Of a DNA stretch of 64,000 bases, positions 32,076 through 44,245 are shown one piece after another. The translations under genes and the position numbers were made by a program. This DNA comes from Begonia masoniana. Taxonomy: Eukaryota > Streptophyta > Magnoliopsida > Cucurbitales > Begoniaceae. The stretch is taken from NCBI GenBank assembly GCA_022432975.1, contig CM039510.1:7761387-7825386 (forward strand), in the 5' to 3' direction. The notes beneath the pieces were generated by a model. That model was not told the origin of the DNA, made no database searches, and saw nothing but the letters and a program-made list of their open reading frames with translations. Position 1 is the stretch's first letter. The number at the start of each line of letters is the position of its first letter.

Positions 32076-33507
32076 GAGGTTTGTTGCATTTCGATTAAAT
32101 TGAATCTGTGTTCTTTTTCGAAATTATTTGGATTTTGAATCTATGATTTGTTCGAATCGGATTTGTTTGCTTTTGAATCTGTGATTTGTTCGAATCGGAT
32201 TTGTTTGCTTAATTCCGATTAGGGTTTGACATAAGATGTTGAACCCGAGACTTTTATTATTCTCGGATTCGTTTGCTTAAATCCGATTAGGGTTTGACAT
32301 GAGATGTTGAACTCCGAATCTGTATTTTTCTTTTCGAATTTGCTTGCTTAATTCGGAATTCGAATTCGTTGCTTGATTCGATTAAGGTTCGGACTTGGTT
32401 CTGGTTAGGGTTTATCATGAGATGATTAATTCGAATCTGTTCTATAATTCAATTTTGGTATAATATGAGATATTCTGAATCATGCAATCCAATTTTGATA
32501 TCCGATCTGATTTGCGGTTACATAATACGGTTTGATTTGATCAAATCTAATATGCGGTTATACGGTTTGATTTGATCAAATCTAATATATGGTTATGCGG
32601 TTTATTTAGATCAAATTTATAGCACATTAGGAAGTCGGGATATATGATTTGATTGGATCAAATTTAGTGCAAAATTTTGGTCGGATTTGATGAGATCAAA
32701 TCGGATTTGATGAGATCAAAATTTGGTCGAATTTGATGAGATCAAATCGGTTTTGATGAGATCAAATTTTGGTCGGATTTGATGAGATCAAATCTGGATA
32801 TTTTTGTAACTAAATCTTAATATATCTTTTGATAAAAAAAAATTTTGTTTTGTGACTAAAAATCGCGAATTTTAGACATTATTTTCATGAGAAGAAACTA
32901 TGTCATTATTGTGTTTTATCATGCTATTCTTATCATGTGTGTTTATGTGATAATTATCCCATGTATTTTTATACTTGATAAAACATATTATTTAATGTGA
33001 CCCTCACTTAAAATTTAAGTCTAATACCACCCATGTATCAATACTTGTCAAGGCTTCGATCACTTAATGTACGTTCTACCAAAGTAGGAGTGCATTTAGT
33101 TATCTTAGTTAGGCAGGATGGAGTAATGGTGCTACTCATATGTTTGAATATGGTTAGACTTAATTAGGCTGTCAAAACAGTTTTGGGCCTAATGGTATTA
33201 GATGAGATTTGTTAAACATGCCTTGATATTTGATATCATGATCTCATAAATTATCTAAGAGTTACATGAGATGTAATTGATAAGTTGTTATCTACCTAAA
33301 TAACCTAATTTTAAGTGTCATGCCAAAGCTGACTTGAAATTATGTGAAATATGGATCTTAGCCTGCTAAGTTTAAATTTCAGTTATTATGAATAATTGTT
33401 TTGAGGGTATGATACTTAGTAGGAGTATTATTTCTTTCATTTATCATTCTATGTTAAATTATTAATATCTGTATTGCATATTTTATTTCATGTCTGTTTT
33501 GTAGATT
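32076..33507 (+). other. Element K long leader with TTTGAT..ATCAAA repeats
   Basis: The 1.4-kb untranslated leader is AT-rich. At about 32510-32790 it holds many copies of imperfect palindromes of the form TTTGATGAGATCAAA or TTTGATTTGATCAAA, separated by tcgga/tggtc-type spacers. No ORF of note. A role in packaging or transcription is possible but not shown. Confidence 0.7.
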
Positions 33508-35040
33508 ATGGCAACTTCTAGCAATACTTCTAATCTGTCTATGCGATCTATCCTTGAGAAGGATAAACTTACTGGAGCAAACTTCCTTGACTGGTCTCGA
33601 AACCTAAGAATTGTTCTTAGGCAAGAGAGGAAGTTGTATGTCCTTGAAGAGGAAATCCCTGCTGAGGAGCCTCCTAATAATGCATCAAAAAGTCAAAAAG
33701 ATGCCTATCAGAAGCATCTTAATGATTCTGTTGATGTTACTTGTCTTATGCTTGCATCCATGACTTCGGAGCTTCAGAAGCAATTCGAAGAAATGGAAGC
33801 CTTTATGATGATGGGTCATCTAAAGGCAATGTTTCAAGAACAAGCAAGGCAAGAGAGGTTTAATACCATCAAGGCATTCGTGAACTGCAAACTGACTAAG
33901 GGTAGTCCAGTGAGCCCTCACGTTCTCAAAATGAAAAGTTATCTTGAACAACTTCAGAAGCTGGGCCTAGAGATTAGCCGTGAGTTGGCTATAGACTTGG
34001 TTCTCCAATCCTTGCCTGATACTTTTGATCAGTTTGTTTTGAACTATAATATGCATGGAATGGAGAGAACTTTGACTGAGCTGCATGGGATGCTTAAAAC
34101 TGCTGAGCAAAACATCAAGTCTAGCCCAGATGTTATGTTAGTTCAAAGGAAGAATCCCAAGAAAAGGGAGAATCCCAAAGGAAAGGGCAAAGGCAAGGCC
34201 AAGGCACCAAAGGTTGATGCCAACTCCACGCCTAAGTCCAATCCTAAAGGAAAGGTAGATAAAGAGGGACAGCAATGTTTTTTCTGCCATAAGAATGGCC
34301 ATTGGAAAAGGAATTGCAAACTTTATCTGGAGGATCTAAAGAAAAAGAAGGGTAGTGAGACTACTGCTTCAGGTATCTTTGTTATAGAAGTCAATTTATC
34401 TACTTCAACATCTTGGGTATTAGATACTGGATGTGGTTCTCACATTTGTGCAAATGTTCAGGGACTGCGTAGAAGTAAGACATTGACTAAAGGTGAAGTC
34501 GATCTTCGCGTTGGGAATGGAGCAAGAGTTGCTGCATTAGCCGTCGGGACTTATGATTTGATTTTACCTTCTGGACTTGTTTTAGAATTAAATAACTGTT
34601 ATTATGTGCCTGCTATGAGCAGAAACATTATTTCTATTTCATGTTTGGATTTGGATGGTTTTCGATTTGTTATTCAGAATAATAGTTTTTCTATATTTAA
34701 ACAAGACATTTTTTATGGTAATGGTTACCTATTTAATGGTCTTTATGTTCTGGACAATGAATCATCCAATAGCAGGTCTATATATAACATTGAAACTAAA
34801 AGGTTTAAGTCCAATGATTTGAACCCGACTTACTTCTGGCATTGTCGTTTAGGGCATATAAATGAGAAACGCATTTCTAGACTCCATAAGGATGGACTTC
34901 TAGATTCTTTTGATTTTGAATCATTTGAATCTTGCGAATCTTGTTTGCTAGGCAAAATGACAAAGAGTCCGTTCACTGGAAAAGGTGAAAGGACAACTGA
35001 GCTATTAATCTCATACATACTGTTGTTTGTGGACCAATGA
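33508..35040 (+). pseudogene. gag: Element K gag, protease and integrase zinc module
   Basis: The ORF begins MATSSNTSNLSMRS and has a copia gag core (ANFLDWSRNLRIVL, ELQKQFEEM), a Lys-rich linker, a CCHC knuckle CFFCHKNGHWKRNC at 34276-34317, and a protease active site VLDTGCGSH (Asp codon 34423-34425). The integrase HHCC module follows (HCRLGHINEKR ... CESCLLGKM). The frame then shifts at about 35005-35015 and terminates at 35038-35040. At 35022-35024 (in the downstream frame) GTT replaces the codon for the first catalytic Asp of the integrase core. Confidence 0.9.
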
Positions 35041-36425
35041 GCTCACCTGCTAGAGGAGGTTATCAGTACTTCGTTACATTTACTGATGATTTCAGTAGAT
35101 ATGGTTATGTTTATTTGATGAAGCATAAATCTGAAACTTTTGAAATGTTCAAATCTTTCAAGAACGAAGTACAAAATCAGCTTGGCAAGAATATCAAGAA
35201 ACTTCGATCGGATCGAGGTGGTGAATATTTAAGTCAAGAATTTATTGACTATCTTAGAGATTGCGGAATTGTTTCGCAATTGACTCCACCACGAACGCCG
35301 CAATGGAATGGGGTGTCTGAAAGGAGGAATCGAACTTTATTAGATATGGTTCGATCTATGATGAGTCAGGTAGATCTTCCAATATCTTTCTGGGGTTTTG
35401 CTTTAGAAACTGCAACGTTCATATTGAACAGAACTCCGACAAAAGCGGTTCAAAAGACACCATATGAGATATGGACTGGGAGATGTCCAAGTTTGTCTTT
35501 TATGAAGATTTGGGGTTGTGAAGTTTACGTGAAATGTCAGATTTCAGATAAACTAGCACACAAGTCTAACAAATGTTTATTTGTGGGGTATCCTAAGGAA
35601 ACTAAAGGATATTACTTTTATCTCGCTTCCGAGAACAAAGTGTTTGTGGCTCGGAATGGCACCTTCTTGGAAAGAGAGTTCCTTTCCAAGAATGCTAGTG
35701 GGAGCAAAGTTCAGCTCGAAGAAATTCGAGAACCACAAATAGACATTGAACCGAGTGAGAATGTTGAAGAACCTCAACCAATCTCACAAGAAATTGTCAA
35801 AACTATGCCAGAGACACAAGAATTTCGGAAGTCTGGAAGGATACGTCATGAGCCTGAGAGATATGGATTTCTCGTAACTAGTGATGATGATGTCATGCTC
35901 ATTGATGAGAATGAGCCTACATCTTATCAAGAGGCTGTGACAAGTCCAGATTCTGAAAAATGGCTTGATGCCATGAAGTCCGAGATGCAATCCATGAGTG
36001 ACAATCAAGTATGGTCCTTGATTGAAGCTTCTGAAGGTTTAAAAATCATCGGATGCAAATGGGTTTTCAAAAAGAAAATCGACATGGATGGCAACGTACA
36101 CACTTATAAAGCACGATTGGTTGCAAAAGGTTTTCGACAAATTCATGGTGTGGACTATGATGAGACCTTTTCACCAGTGGCGATGCTCAAGTCAATCAGA
36201 ATTCTTATTGCCATTGCTGCATACTATGATTATGAGATTTGGCAAATGGATGTCAAAACAGCGTTTCTTAACGGAAACTTGCTCGAGGATGTGTACATGA
36301 CACAACCCGAGGGTTTTGTCGATCCTAAGAATACTGATAAAGTGTGCAAGCTTCAGAGATCCATTTATGGATTGAAGCAGGCTTCACGGAGTTGGAATCT
36401 TCGTTTTGATGAACAGTCAAAGAGT
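35010..36425 (+). pseudogene. pol: Element K integrase core and reverse transcriptase N-terminal part
   Basis: The frame shifts relative to gag. The core shows TFTDDFSRYGYVYLMKHKS, the second catalytic Asp in LRSDRGGEY and the Glu in NGVSERRNRTLL. The first Asp position encodes Val. RT begins at WVFKKKIDMDGNVHTYKAR and continues through QMDVKTAFLNGNL. A missing T in the run agagtttgg near 36425 shifts the frame before the YVDD box. Copia integrase inserts the cDNA; with the Asp lost it should be inactive. Confidence 0.88.
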
Positions 36426-37495
36426 TTGGTTTCATTAAAAATGAAGATGAGCCATGTGTCTACAAGAAGGCCAGTGGGAGTGCAGTTGTTTTCCTTGTTC
36501 TCTATGTTGATGATATATTACTCATTGGGAATGACATACCTACCTTGCAGAGTGTCAAGTATTGGTTAGGGAAATGTTTCTCAATGAAAGATTTAGGCGA
36601 GGCTGCTTATATTCTAGGCATCAAGATCTATAGAGATAGATCTAAGAAGCTCATAGGCCTAAGTCAGAGTGCTTACATTGATAAGGTACTAAAGAGGTTT
36701 AGTATGCAAGACTCCAAGAGAGGATTCTTGCCAATGGCACATGGCATAAGTCTCTGCAAGACTCAGTGTCCCAAAACACAAGATGAGCGAGACCGGATGC
36801 AAAGGATTCCATATGCTTCTGCGATGGGGTCCATTATGTATGCCATGTTGTGCACTCGACCTGATGTATCATGTGCATTGAGTTTAACGAGTAAATACCA
36901 GTCGGATCCAGGTGAGGAACACTGGATAGCAGTCAAGAATATTCTTAAGTACTTGAGAAGGACTAAGGATGCATTCTTGGTATATGGAGGACTTGATGAC
37001 GATCTAGTTATAAGTGGTTATACAGATGCTAGTTTCCAGTCCGACAAAGATGATTTTCGATCGCAGTCAGGTTATGTCTTTTGTTTAAATGGAGGTGCCA
37101 TAAGCTGGAAAAGTTCCAAACAGGAAACTGTTGCTGATTCTACAACAGAGGCAGAGTATATAGCTGCTTCTAACGCGGCTAAGGAGGCTGTTTGGTTGAG
37201 AAAGTTCATCAATGAACTTGGTGTTGTTCCTAGCATTGTGAACCCCATTGCTTTGTATTGTGACAACAATGGGGCCATTGCACAAGCAAAGGAACCCAGA
37301 TCACATCAGCGATCCAAACACATACTCAGGCGATTTCACCTCATTCGAGAGATTATTGAAAGAGGAGATGTGAAAATATGCAGAGTGTCTACAGATGATA
37401 ATATGGCTGATCCTTTGACTAAACCCCTCCCTAAGTCAAAGCATGATGGTCATGTTAAAGCCATGGGTATTAGATACTTGATAGATTATGCATAA
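36426..37495 (+). pseudogene. pol: Element K reverse transcriptase catalytic part and RNase H
   Basis: In the shifted frame the YVDD catalytic box is at 36503-36514, followed by the RT thumb and connection (KDLGEAAYILGIKIY, QSAYIDKVLKRF). RNase H contains SGYTDASFQSD, STTEAEYIAAS and the C-terminal ADPLTKPLP motif typical of copia pol ends. The frame ends in TAA at 37493-37495. Confidence 0.88.
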
Positions 37496-38297
37496 AGCTA
37501 GTGGGAGATTATTATTGGTGCTAGTATTTTAGAATAATCATAATGGATGATATTATATGTTATTTGTTTTTTCATTGTTTAATGAAAACATTTCATTATT
37601 ATTATTCAATTGCATGTTTATTGTTTAATAAGATCCAAGAATATATATTTGATATATTCTAAAAAAGTCCCTAGTCAATTATTATTGTGGGAACAATAAT
37701 AAATTAAGACTAGTATAAATTATGATTGATAATCATGAGATGATGATTTATGTGGAGACATAAATCATAATTATAAGTTCTTATAAGAGTATAAGAGACT
37801 GGACTGACCCACGAGAAATTACTACATGGATATGAGTCATAAGTAATTTCAAAATGATTGATTGTTGCAATCCTTAGACCTGAGGTTATCATAGAATCCT
37901 GCATATGGATTAATTTGTTTTGACATAATCAAACGTCATCTTTAACCGGATGATTATAAAGGTTATGCTCGGACATGTTTTGAATTATGTGGTGGATTGT
38001 GAATAACTAAGATGGAATTTGTCCCTCTTATTATAAGAGAGATATCTCTGGGCCCCTCGTGTAAATATGACTGAGAAATGCATGGCCGTGCTATAAATGA
38101 ATTAATAAGTGTATTAATGTCATTTATTACGTCAGTTTATTTATTGAACGAGAAAAATGATTGAATCTGATAAGGTGGCTTTATCCATGCCTTATGTTCA
38201 ATCACAGATATCGTCTGACAAAGGGATTTTAACAATAATTATGAATAGGCATGGATATTAGATACTTGATTGATTATGCATAAAGCAAGTGGGAGAT
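37496..38297 (+). repeat. Element K duplicated 3' segment with a diverged LTR-like start
   Basis: Right after the pol stop comes a diverged copy of the LTR start (ggtgctagtattttagaataatcat..ggatgat, about 37516-37555), about 690 bp of other sequence, then a second copy of the pol C-terminal codons and polypurine tract (ggatattagatacttgattg...gtgggagatt, 38251-38297, versus 37464-37510). I interpret this as a chimera with a related copia element, perhaps from template switching. Confidence 0.7.
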
Positions 38298-38893
38298 TGT
38301 TAATGCTAGTGCTTTAGGATAATCATATGGATGATATTTTGTATATCACATCTTATTTTAATATGGGTAGTTATAATGTCTTGCTAGAGACCAATTATAA
38401 CTTGTGGACCCTAAAAATGTTTTAGGCCCACTGTCATATTAAATGAGCCTATTGGGTCGCACAACTGAGCGGGTTTTGGGTTAAAATCGTTATGGGCTTA
38501 TGAAGCCCATATGAAGTGAATTAAAAGGGTTTTAATTTCGCAACCCTAACTAGAGAGACGATCATCATTCTACACGAGATTTTTTGATCGTCGGTTGATA
38601 GAGACAAATTCTAGATTATTCTCTAGAATTTGCGGGTCCTAGCAGACAAGAATCCAAGGCGTTGGATTCCCGCTCACGTGTGGATACGAATAGAGGGCGT
38701 TCGATTATTTCAGCGTCTCCGTGATCGAATCGGCATCTTCAAGAGAAATTCGAAATCAAACCAGGTTAGCATAATCGTTGTGGTTTAATCAAAATGCACG
38801 ATCGTACGGTTCGTTAGGGTCTGCGATTTTTTTTATTGAATTAATCGTTTTCCGCTGCGCGACCTAAACGAATCTTGAAGAAAAATACCAACA
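38298..38893 (+). repeat. Element K 3' LTR
   Basis: 596 bp. Preceded by the purine run gtgggagat and followed by the gattt target duplication. Confidence 0.95.
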
Positions 38894-40198
38894 GATTTGC
38901 CAGGATTACCGCCCGATAGAGAAATAGAATTTGTAATTAATACGTATCCCGAGGCATTACCAGTATGTAAGAATCCTTATCGCATGGCACCTGTCGAGCT
39001 AAAGGAGTTAAAAGTCCAACTACAGGAATTAGTAGACAAGGGATTCATACGCTCTAGTAGTTCTCCCTGGGGTGCACCTGTGTTGTTCGTTAAGAAGAAA
39101 GATGGTTCCCTTAGAATGTGCATAGACTATAGGGAGCTAAATAAGTTGACAATTAAGAATAAGTACCCTTTACCTCGGATTGATGATTTGTTTGACCAAT
39201 TGCAAGGAGCTAAGGTGTTTTCAAAGATTGACTTGCGTTCGGGGTACTACCAACTGAAGGTTAAGGAAAGTGATATACCTAAGACAGCTTTTAGGACCCG
39301 TTATGGACATTATGAATTCCTTGTGATGTCGTTTGGGTTAACCAATGCGCCTGCAGCTTTTATGGATTTGATGAATCGAGTGTTTCGTGATTACTTGGAC
39401 AAGTTTGTAATTGTGTTCATAGATGATATCCTGATATACTCACGGACTGAAGCTGACCATGCAGAGCATTTAAGAGTAGTTTTGACAACATTGAAGGAGC
39501 ACCAACTTTCTGCCAAGTTATCTAAATGTGAGTTCTAGTTGTATATGGTTAACTTTTTAGGCCATGTCATTTCTGCTGAGGGTATATCAGTAGATCCAAC
39601 TAAGATTCAGGCTGTTAAGGACTGGCCACAGCCAAGGAATGTTAGTGAAGTCCGTAGTTTTCTTGGTTTGGCAGGCTATTATAGGAAGTTTATTAAGGGA
39701 TTTTCTATGATAGCTAAGCCTTTAACTAGTTTGACAAAGAAGGACACCAAATACTCTTGGACCGAAGCTTGTGAAGATGGCTTCCAGACACTTAAGCTGA
39801 AGTTAACGACAGCTCCACTTTTGACTCTCCCAACTGAAGGAGGAAAGTTTAGTGTTTATTGTGATGCATCCAAAGTTGGACTGGGGTGTGTTTTGATGCA
39901 AGAAGACAAGGTTATAGCGTATGCCTCTAGGCAGCTAAAGAGTTATGAACAGAACTACCCCACTCCCGATTTGGAATTAGCCGCAGTTGTGTTTGCATTA
40001 AAGATTTGGAGACATTATCTGTATGGACAACAGTGTGAGGTATTTTCCGACCATAAAAGCCTGAAGTACCTCTTTACTCAAAAGGAATTAAACATGAGAC
40101 AGAGACGTTGGTTAGAATTTGTTAAAGACTATGACTTCGAAATTAAGTACCACCCAGGCAAGGCTAATGCTGTAGCCGATGCTTTAAGCAGAATGTAA
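38894..40198 (+). pseudogene. pol: Element A RT and RNase H, interior 2
   Basis: This resumes after copia K. RT runs to FIDDIL (39416-39427) with the shared TAG at 39536-39538, then RNase H to TAA at 40196-40198. The Gln codon that is TAG in interior 1 at 17287 is intact here. The sequence is otherwise nearly identical to interior 1. Confidence 0.88.
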
Positions 40199-41749
40199 AC
40201 GACAATGCAACCTGCATTATCAACCATGTATATACCTTTGAGGAAGGAAGTTCAGAGGTTCGAATTGGAAATAGTTCTCGAGCTGTCAGCTTTACTGGCT
40301 GATTTATTTATCCAACCAACTATTTTGGACAGGATCAAAGAGACACAACAAAAGGATTCGAAGGAGAATAGTAGCATGATGAATAAGTTAAAGGACGTCT
40401 CCTCGGAGTTCAGTCTCTCTAATGATGGCACTTTGAAATTCTAGAATCGATGGTACATTCCGAATGATAAGGAGTTGCGTGAGTTGATCTTGGCTGAAGC
40501 TCATTCATCTTCCTTTTCTGTGCATCCTGGTAGCACCAAGATGTATCGGGATTTAAGGTTACATTATTGGTGGCCAAATATGAAGAGGGACGTTGCTATG
40601 TATGTAGAGTCATGTTTGATATGCCAACAGGTTAAGGCAGAACACCAACGCCCAGGAGGTACCCTTCAACCCCTACCAATCCCTGAATGGAAGTGGGAAA
40701 ACATTGCTATGGATTTTGTAGTAGGTTTGCCAAAGACAACTAAAGGACATGATAGTATTTGGGTCGTGGTTGATAGAATGACAAAGTCGGCACACTTTAT
40801 ACCTGTAAGAATGACTTTCACAATGGACCAGCTTGCTGATCTGTATGTCCAAGAAATCATCAGATTGCATGGAGTTCCTTTATCTATTGTCTCCGATCGT
40901 GATCCTAGATTCACCTCAAGGTTTTGGCAAAGCTTACAAGGTACTTTAGAATCAAAATTATCTTTCAGTACTGCCTTCCACCCACAAACCGATGGACAAT
41001 CTGAACGGACAATTCAAATACTTGAAGATATGTTGAGGGCATGTGTGCTTGAGTTCCAGACGTCGTGGAGTCGCTACCTGCCATTGATTGAATTCTCTTA
41101 CAACAATAGTTACCAGTCCACCATAGGTATGGCACCATATGAGGCACTGTATGGCAGGAAGTGCAGGTCGCCTTTGTACTGGGATGAGGTCGGTGAAGCA
41201 AAACTCCTAGGTCCCAAGATTTTGCAACAGATGTCGGACAAGATTGCCACTATTAGGAAAAGAATGATAACTGCACAGAGCCGACAAAAGAGTTATGCAG
41301 ACCAGAGGAGAAGAGACCTTGAGTTTTCTGTTGGTGATGAAGTTTTCCTGAGGATTTCACCATTTAAAGGAGTTTTAAGATTTGGTAAGAAGGGAAAGCT
41401 AAACCCACGATTTATTGGACCATTCCCCATCTTAGGAAGGATTGGCATTACGGCTTATAAATTGCAACTACCCCCATCGCTGGAAAAGGTGCATAATGTT
41501 TTCCATGTGTCAATGTTAAGAAAATGCATACGGGATCCTACACATGTTGTTAAGCCAGTGGATGTCGAAATTGAACCATCGTTAATGTATGAAGAGAAGC
41601 CGATGCAAATTTTGGAATCTGCAGTGAAAACTCTGAGGAATAAAGAGATCCCACTAGTGAAAGTTTTATGGATGAATCATGGTATTGAGGAAGCCACATG
41701 GGAAAGACGGCAGGACATGATGGACAAATATCCTGAACTCTTCACTTGA
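40199..41749 (+). pseudogene. pol: Element A integrase and chromodomain, interior 2
   Basis: After the shared TAG at 40442-40444, the frame from 40475 is open for 424 residues. It has the zinc module (residues about 10-55), a DDE core with Asp in AMDFVVGL, Asp in VSDRDPRF and Glu in QSERTIQ, and a C-terminal chromodomain-like tail (about 377-424, ILESAVKTLRNKE). This is the only uninterrupted integrase of element A here, but it lacks a start context and is cut off from gag-pol by stops and by copia K. Confidence 0.88.
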
Positions 41750-41790
41750 TCAATTTTCGGGGACGAAAATTTTGTTTAAGGAGGGGTGGA

Positions 41791-42356
41791 TGTAACACCC
41801 GACAACTTCAGCCAGGTGACTTCCTAACTGTATTAACGGTCATGAATATTCAATCTTCACGGTTCAGAGTTTTATGCCAAGCTTAATTAATTACATGTGG
41901 ATTTAAATTAGGTTGTGTGGCAAAGCTGTAATAATGAAGGATTGAGGCCAATATATAAAGGAAAAGGAAATGTTTTAAACCTCACTTAAACCACTGTAGC
42001 CGACACCTTCCTTTTCGGCGATTTCTTCTCTCCCAAGCTCTTGCTCTCCGCTTTCAGCATACTCTCTTCGACGATCGGTTTTCTCTGCCGCTACTCGACT
42101 ACTCTGCACCCGAGGTATGCAATAGACAATGTAGCTATCTGTTAGTTTGTTAGCCCCGTTTTCTACTCGGCATTGGAGTTTTGGATTTTCCAATGGCCGA
42201 CTAATAATAGGATATTTTAAAATCTGAAAGTGGTAATGTCATTCCGAATCGATTTTGGACATTAAACAACCAACCCTGAGTTATCGCTAATCGAATCTGT
42301 CTGTTCTGAGTTTTGGATTTCTAACTGCACAGAGGACTATACTAAGGATTCGGGAG
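41791..42356 (+). repeat. Element A LTR3, left part
   Basis: The first 566 bp of the last LTR include the TATA-like box (41952-41959) and exon 1. It is interrupted in intron 1 by element B at gggag and resumes after 50754. Confidence 0.95.
42352..42356 (+). other. Target duplication gggag, left copy for element B
   Basis: gggag here and at 50750-50754. The empty site cgggagtgactttgg is present in LTR1 and LTR2. Confidence 0.95.
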
Positions 42357-42690
42357 TGTAACACCCGAGTTTTCGGGTTTCCGCTCCAAGGCTATTTTGG
42401 TAAATAAGTAAATTAGGTCCGTTTTACGAGCGGATAGTTTTATTGGGACCCTAGAAATTTACGGGGATTTGTAGAAGAATAAGTGAAATTTTAGAAACCC
42501 GAATCGAGAAGAGTAATACTAGAATTCCCGTTTTAGCCTTTTAGTATATTAATTTGTAAAAATAGCAAAATAAGTCCGTTTTGGAAACGGTGAGTTTTGT
42601 TAGAACTCTAAGATTAAATTGGAATTTATGGAGATATACGGGATTTACGGAAGAGCGAAACGGTATATTAATGTTTTAATAGGAATTAGG

Positions 42691-42729
<39 letters not shown>

Positions 42730-43623
42730 AATAATAAAACAAAACAAAACAACAGAATTTTCATTCTGTTGTTTAAGTCGAGCCCGAGCCCGACGCCGAG
42801 AGAGAGGCGGCGAAGGAGAACGGCGACGATCGACGAACGCCGGCGTCCAACCTCGACGCTTTCCGGCCAGAAAACGGCGGCGACTCCAGGGTGTGCGGTT
42901 TCCGACCATCCTCGCGCACGAACTGAACGGTATGCCTCCTCTGTGCCATGTTTTCGTGCTATTGGTGGCCGTGGATCGCTGAGCCGCTAGGGCTCCGATC
43001 GCCGGTCGTTTTTGGTGGCTTTCAGTGTCAAATGGCCGAGCTTAACGCTGGCTATTGTTGATTGGCCGTGTTGAGCTCAATGTGAGCGAATTTCAGTGAA
43101 TGCCCGATTAGGGCAATTCGGGTTTGTGGTTGGAAACTTCGATTTTTGGTTAGATTATTCTAATTAAGGGTATAGGTGGTTGATTGAAGAGGAAATAAGT
43201 AGAAATTGATGAAAAATCGAAAAGAGAAATTTTGGGTAAAAAGGGGCAGTTTCGGGTTTCTGCAAAATTGACCTAGCTCCGGTCATTTGTTTTAAAATTC
43301 CTCGGCAGATTAAAATAGGTTATTAGAGGAGTACGTGGCCGCTGGAATCGTTCGATTCCGATAACCGACGCGAAAGTTACGCGCGTTCGAAGTTTTAGGT
43401 CGGTTTTTACCGAACCCAAATTTGTGGCCCATTTAATTAGGTTTTAATTGGATTAGGCTAGAAATAGTAATTAGAGATGTTTTCACGAAAATAAGAGTTT
43501 AGTTATGCCCGAATGAGAAAATGAAGTTTTAGGAAAGAATTTCCTAAATTAGGAGATTAGTTTAAGTTTGAAATTAGTTTAATTCGAATTGATTTAATGT
43601 ATCTTATTTATGAAATGCTTTAG

Positions 43624-44245
43624 GTGGAGACGACTTTTGGACGGTGCTCGGCTTTCTACGGACGCCAGGTAAGTGAGCGTTAGGCTTTCCGGCCACTAAG
43701 GCCCTACATCGTACAATGTAGATAATGTTGATTGTTTTGATGAAAGTGATTGTAGAGGTTGGGGAAGATGGGTAGTTAAGGAAAGAGTGATAGTTAAGTA
43801 GTGCCTTAGTTATGTTGTAGTGCTCATGTGATAGGTTCTTCCTTACGTGTATGTCTCCTCATGCATTATGTTTTCTTAAAGTGCATACGAATGGTTTATG
43901 AACATGTTTTTACGAAAAGTTAGAGGAATGGTGAATGTTTTCACGGGACTATATGAATGTTTTCACGGGACTATATGAATGTTTTCATGGGACTATATGG
44001 ATGTTTTCACGGGACTATATGAATGTTTTCACGGGACTATATGGATGTTTTCACGGAACTAAATGAATGTTTTTCATGAACAGGAAAAAGGTTTTTACGA
44101 AACGAAACTGTTTTACAAATGTCATGCATATATGAAATGTTATGTATAGCACGCTCCTTACTAAGCATTAGGCTTAATGTAGTTGTTGTATGATGTAGGT
44201 GACAGGTGTGAACTCGATGACAAAGAACAGGTGGTCGACGGATGG
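43624..44245 (+). other. LTR leader cassette of element B 5' LTR
   Basis: Exon 2 is 43624-43668 (45 nt), giving GDDFWTVLGFLRTPG across the junction. Hairpin I is GGCC-ACTAA-GGCC at 43691-43703 and hairpin II is TAAGC-ATTAG-GCTTA at 44162-44176. Exon 3 starts at 44199 and codes for DRCELDDKEQVVDG, but at the position where the other families have a stop it has TGG. Exon 2 matches the C family at W-T, L, F, R-T and G. Confidence 0.5.
43936..44066 (+). repeat. 22-bp minisatellite in element B 5' LTR
   Basis: About six units of ATGTTTTCACGGGACTATAT plus ga or gg. The 3' LTR has more units at 49700-49855, so the array changed in number after insertion. Confidence 0.9.

Larger units (their letters stand above)
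31467..38893 (+). mobile_element. Element K: Ty1/copia retrotransposon, very young but defective
   Basis: This 7.4-kb element has 596-bp LTRs (TGTTAATGC...ACCAACA) that differ at one site by eye (gagg/gaga near 31773 and 38608). It has a perfect Met-type primer site, gag, protease, integrase, RT and RNase H in copia order. Two frame breaks and a substitution at a catalytic integrase Asp make it defective. An unusual duplicated 3' segment precedes the right LTR. It is inserted in interior 2 of element A. Confidence 0.95.

Noticed and set aside
42619..42990. 123-codon ORF in the element B 5' LTR, repeated in the 3' LTR
   Set aside because: It includes an ATT microsatellite reading as poly-Ile and uses a frame different from the one leading to exon 2. 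Only the GC-rich second half might matter, as exon 1 of the leader, and it has no ATG in that frame.
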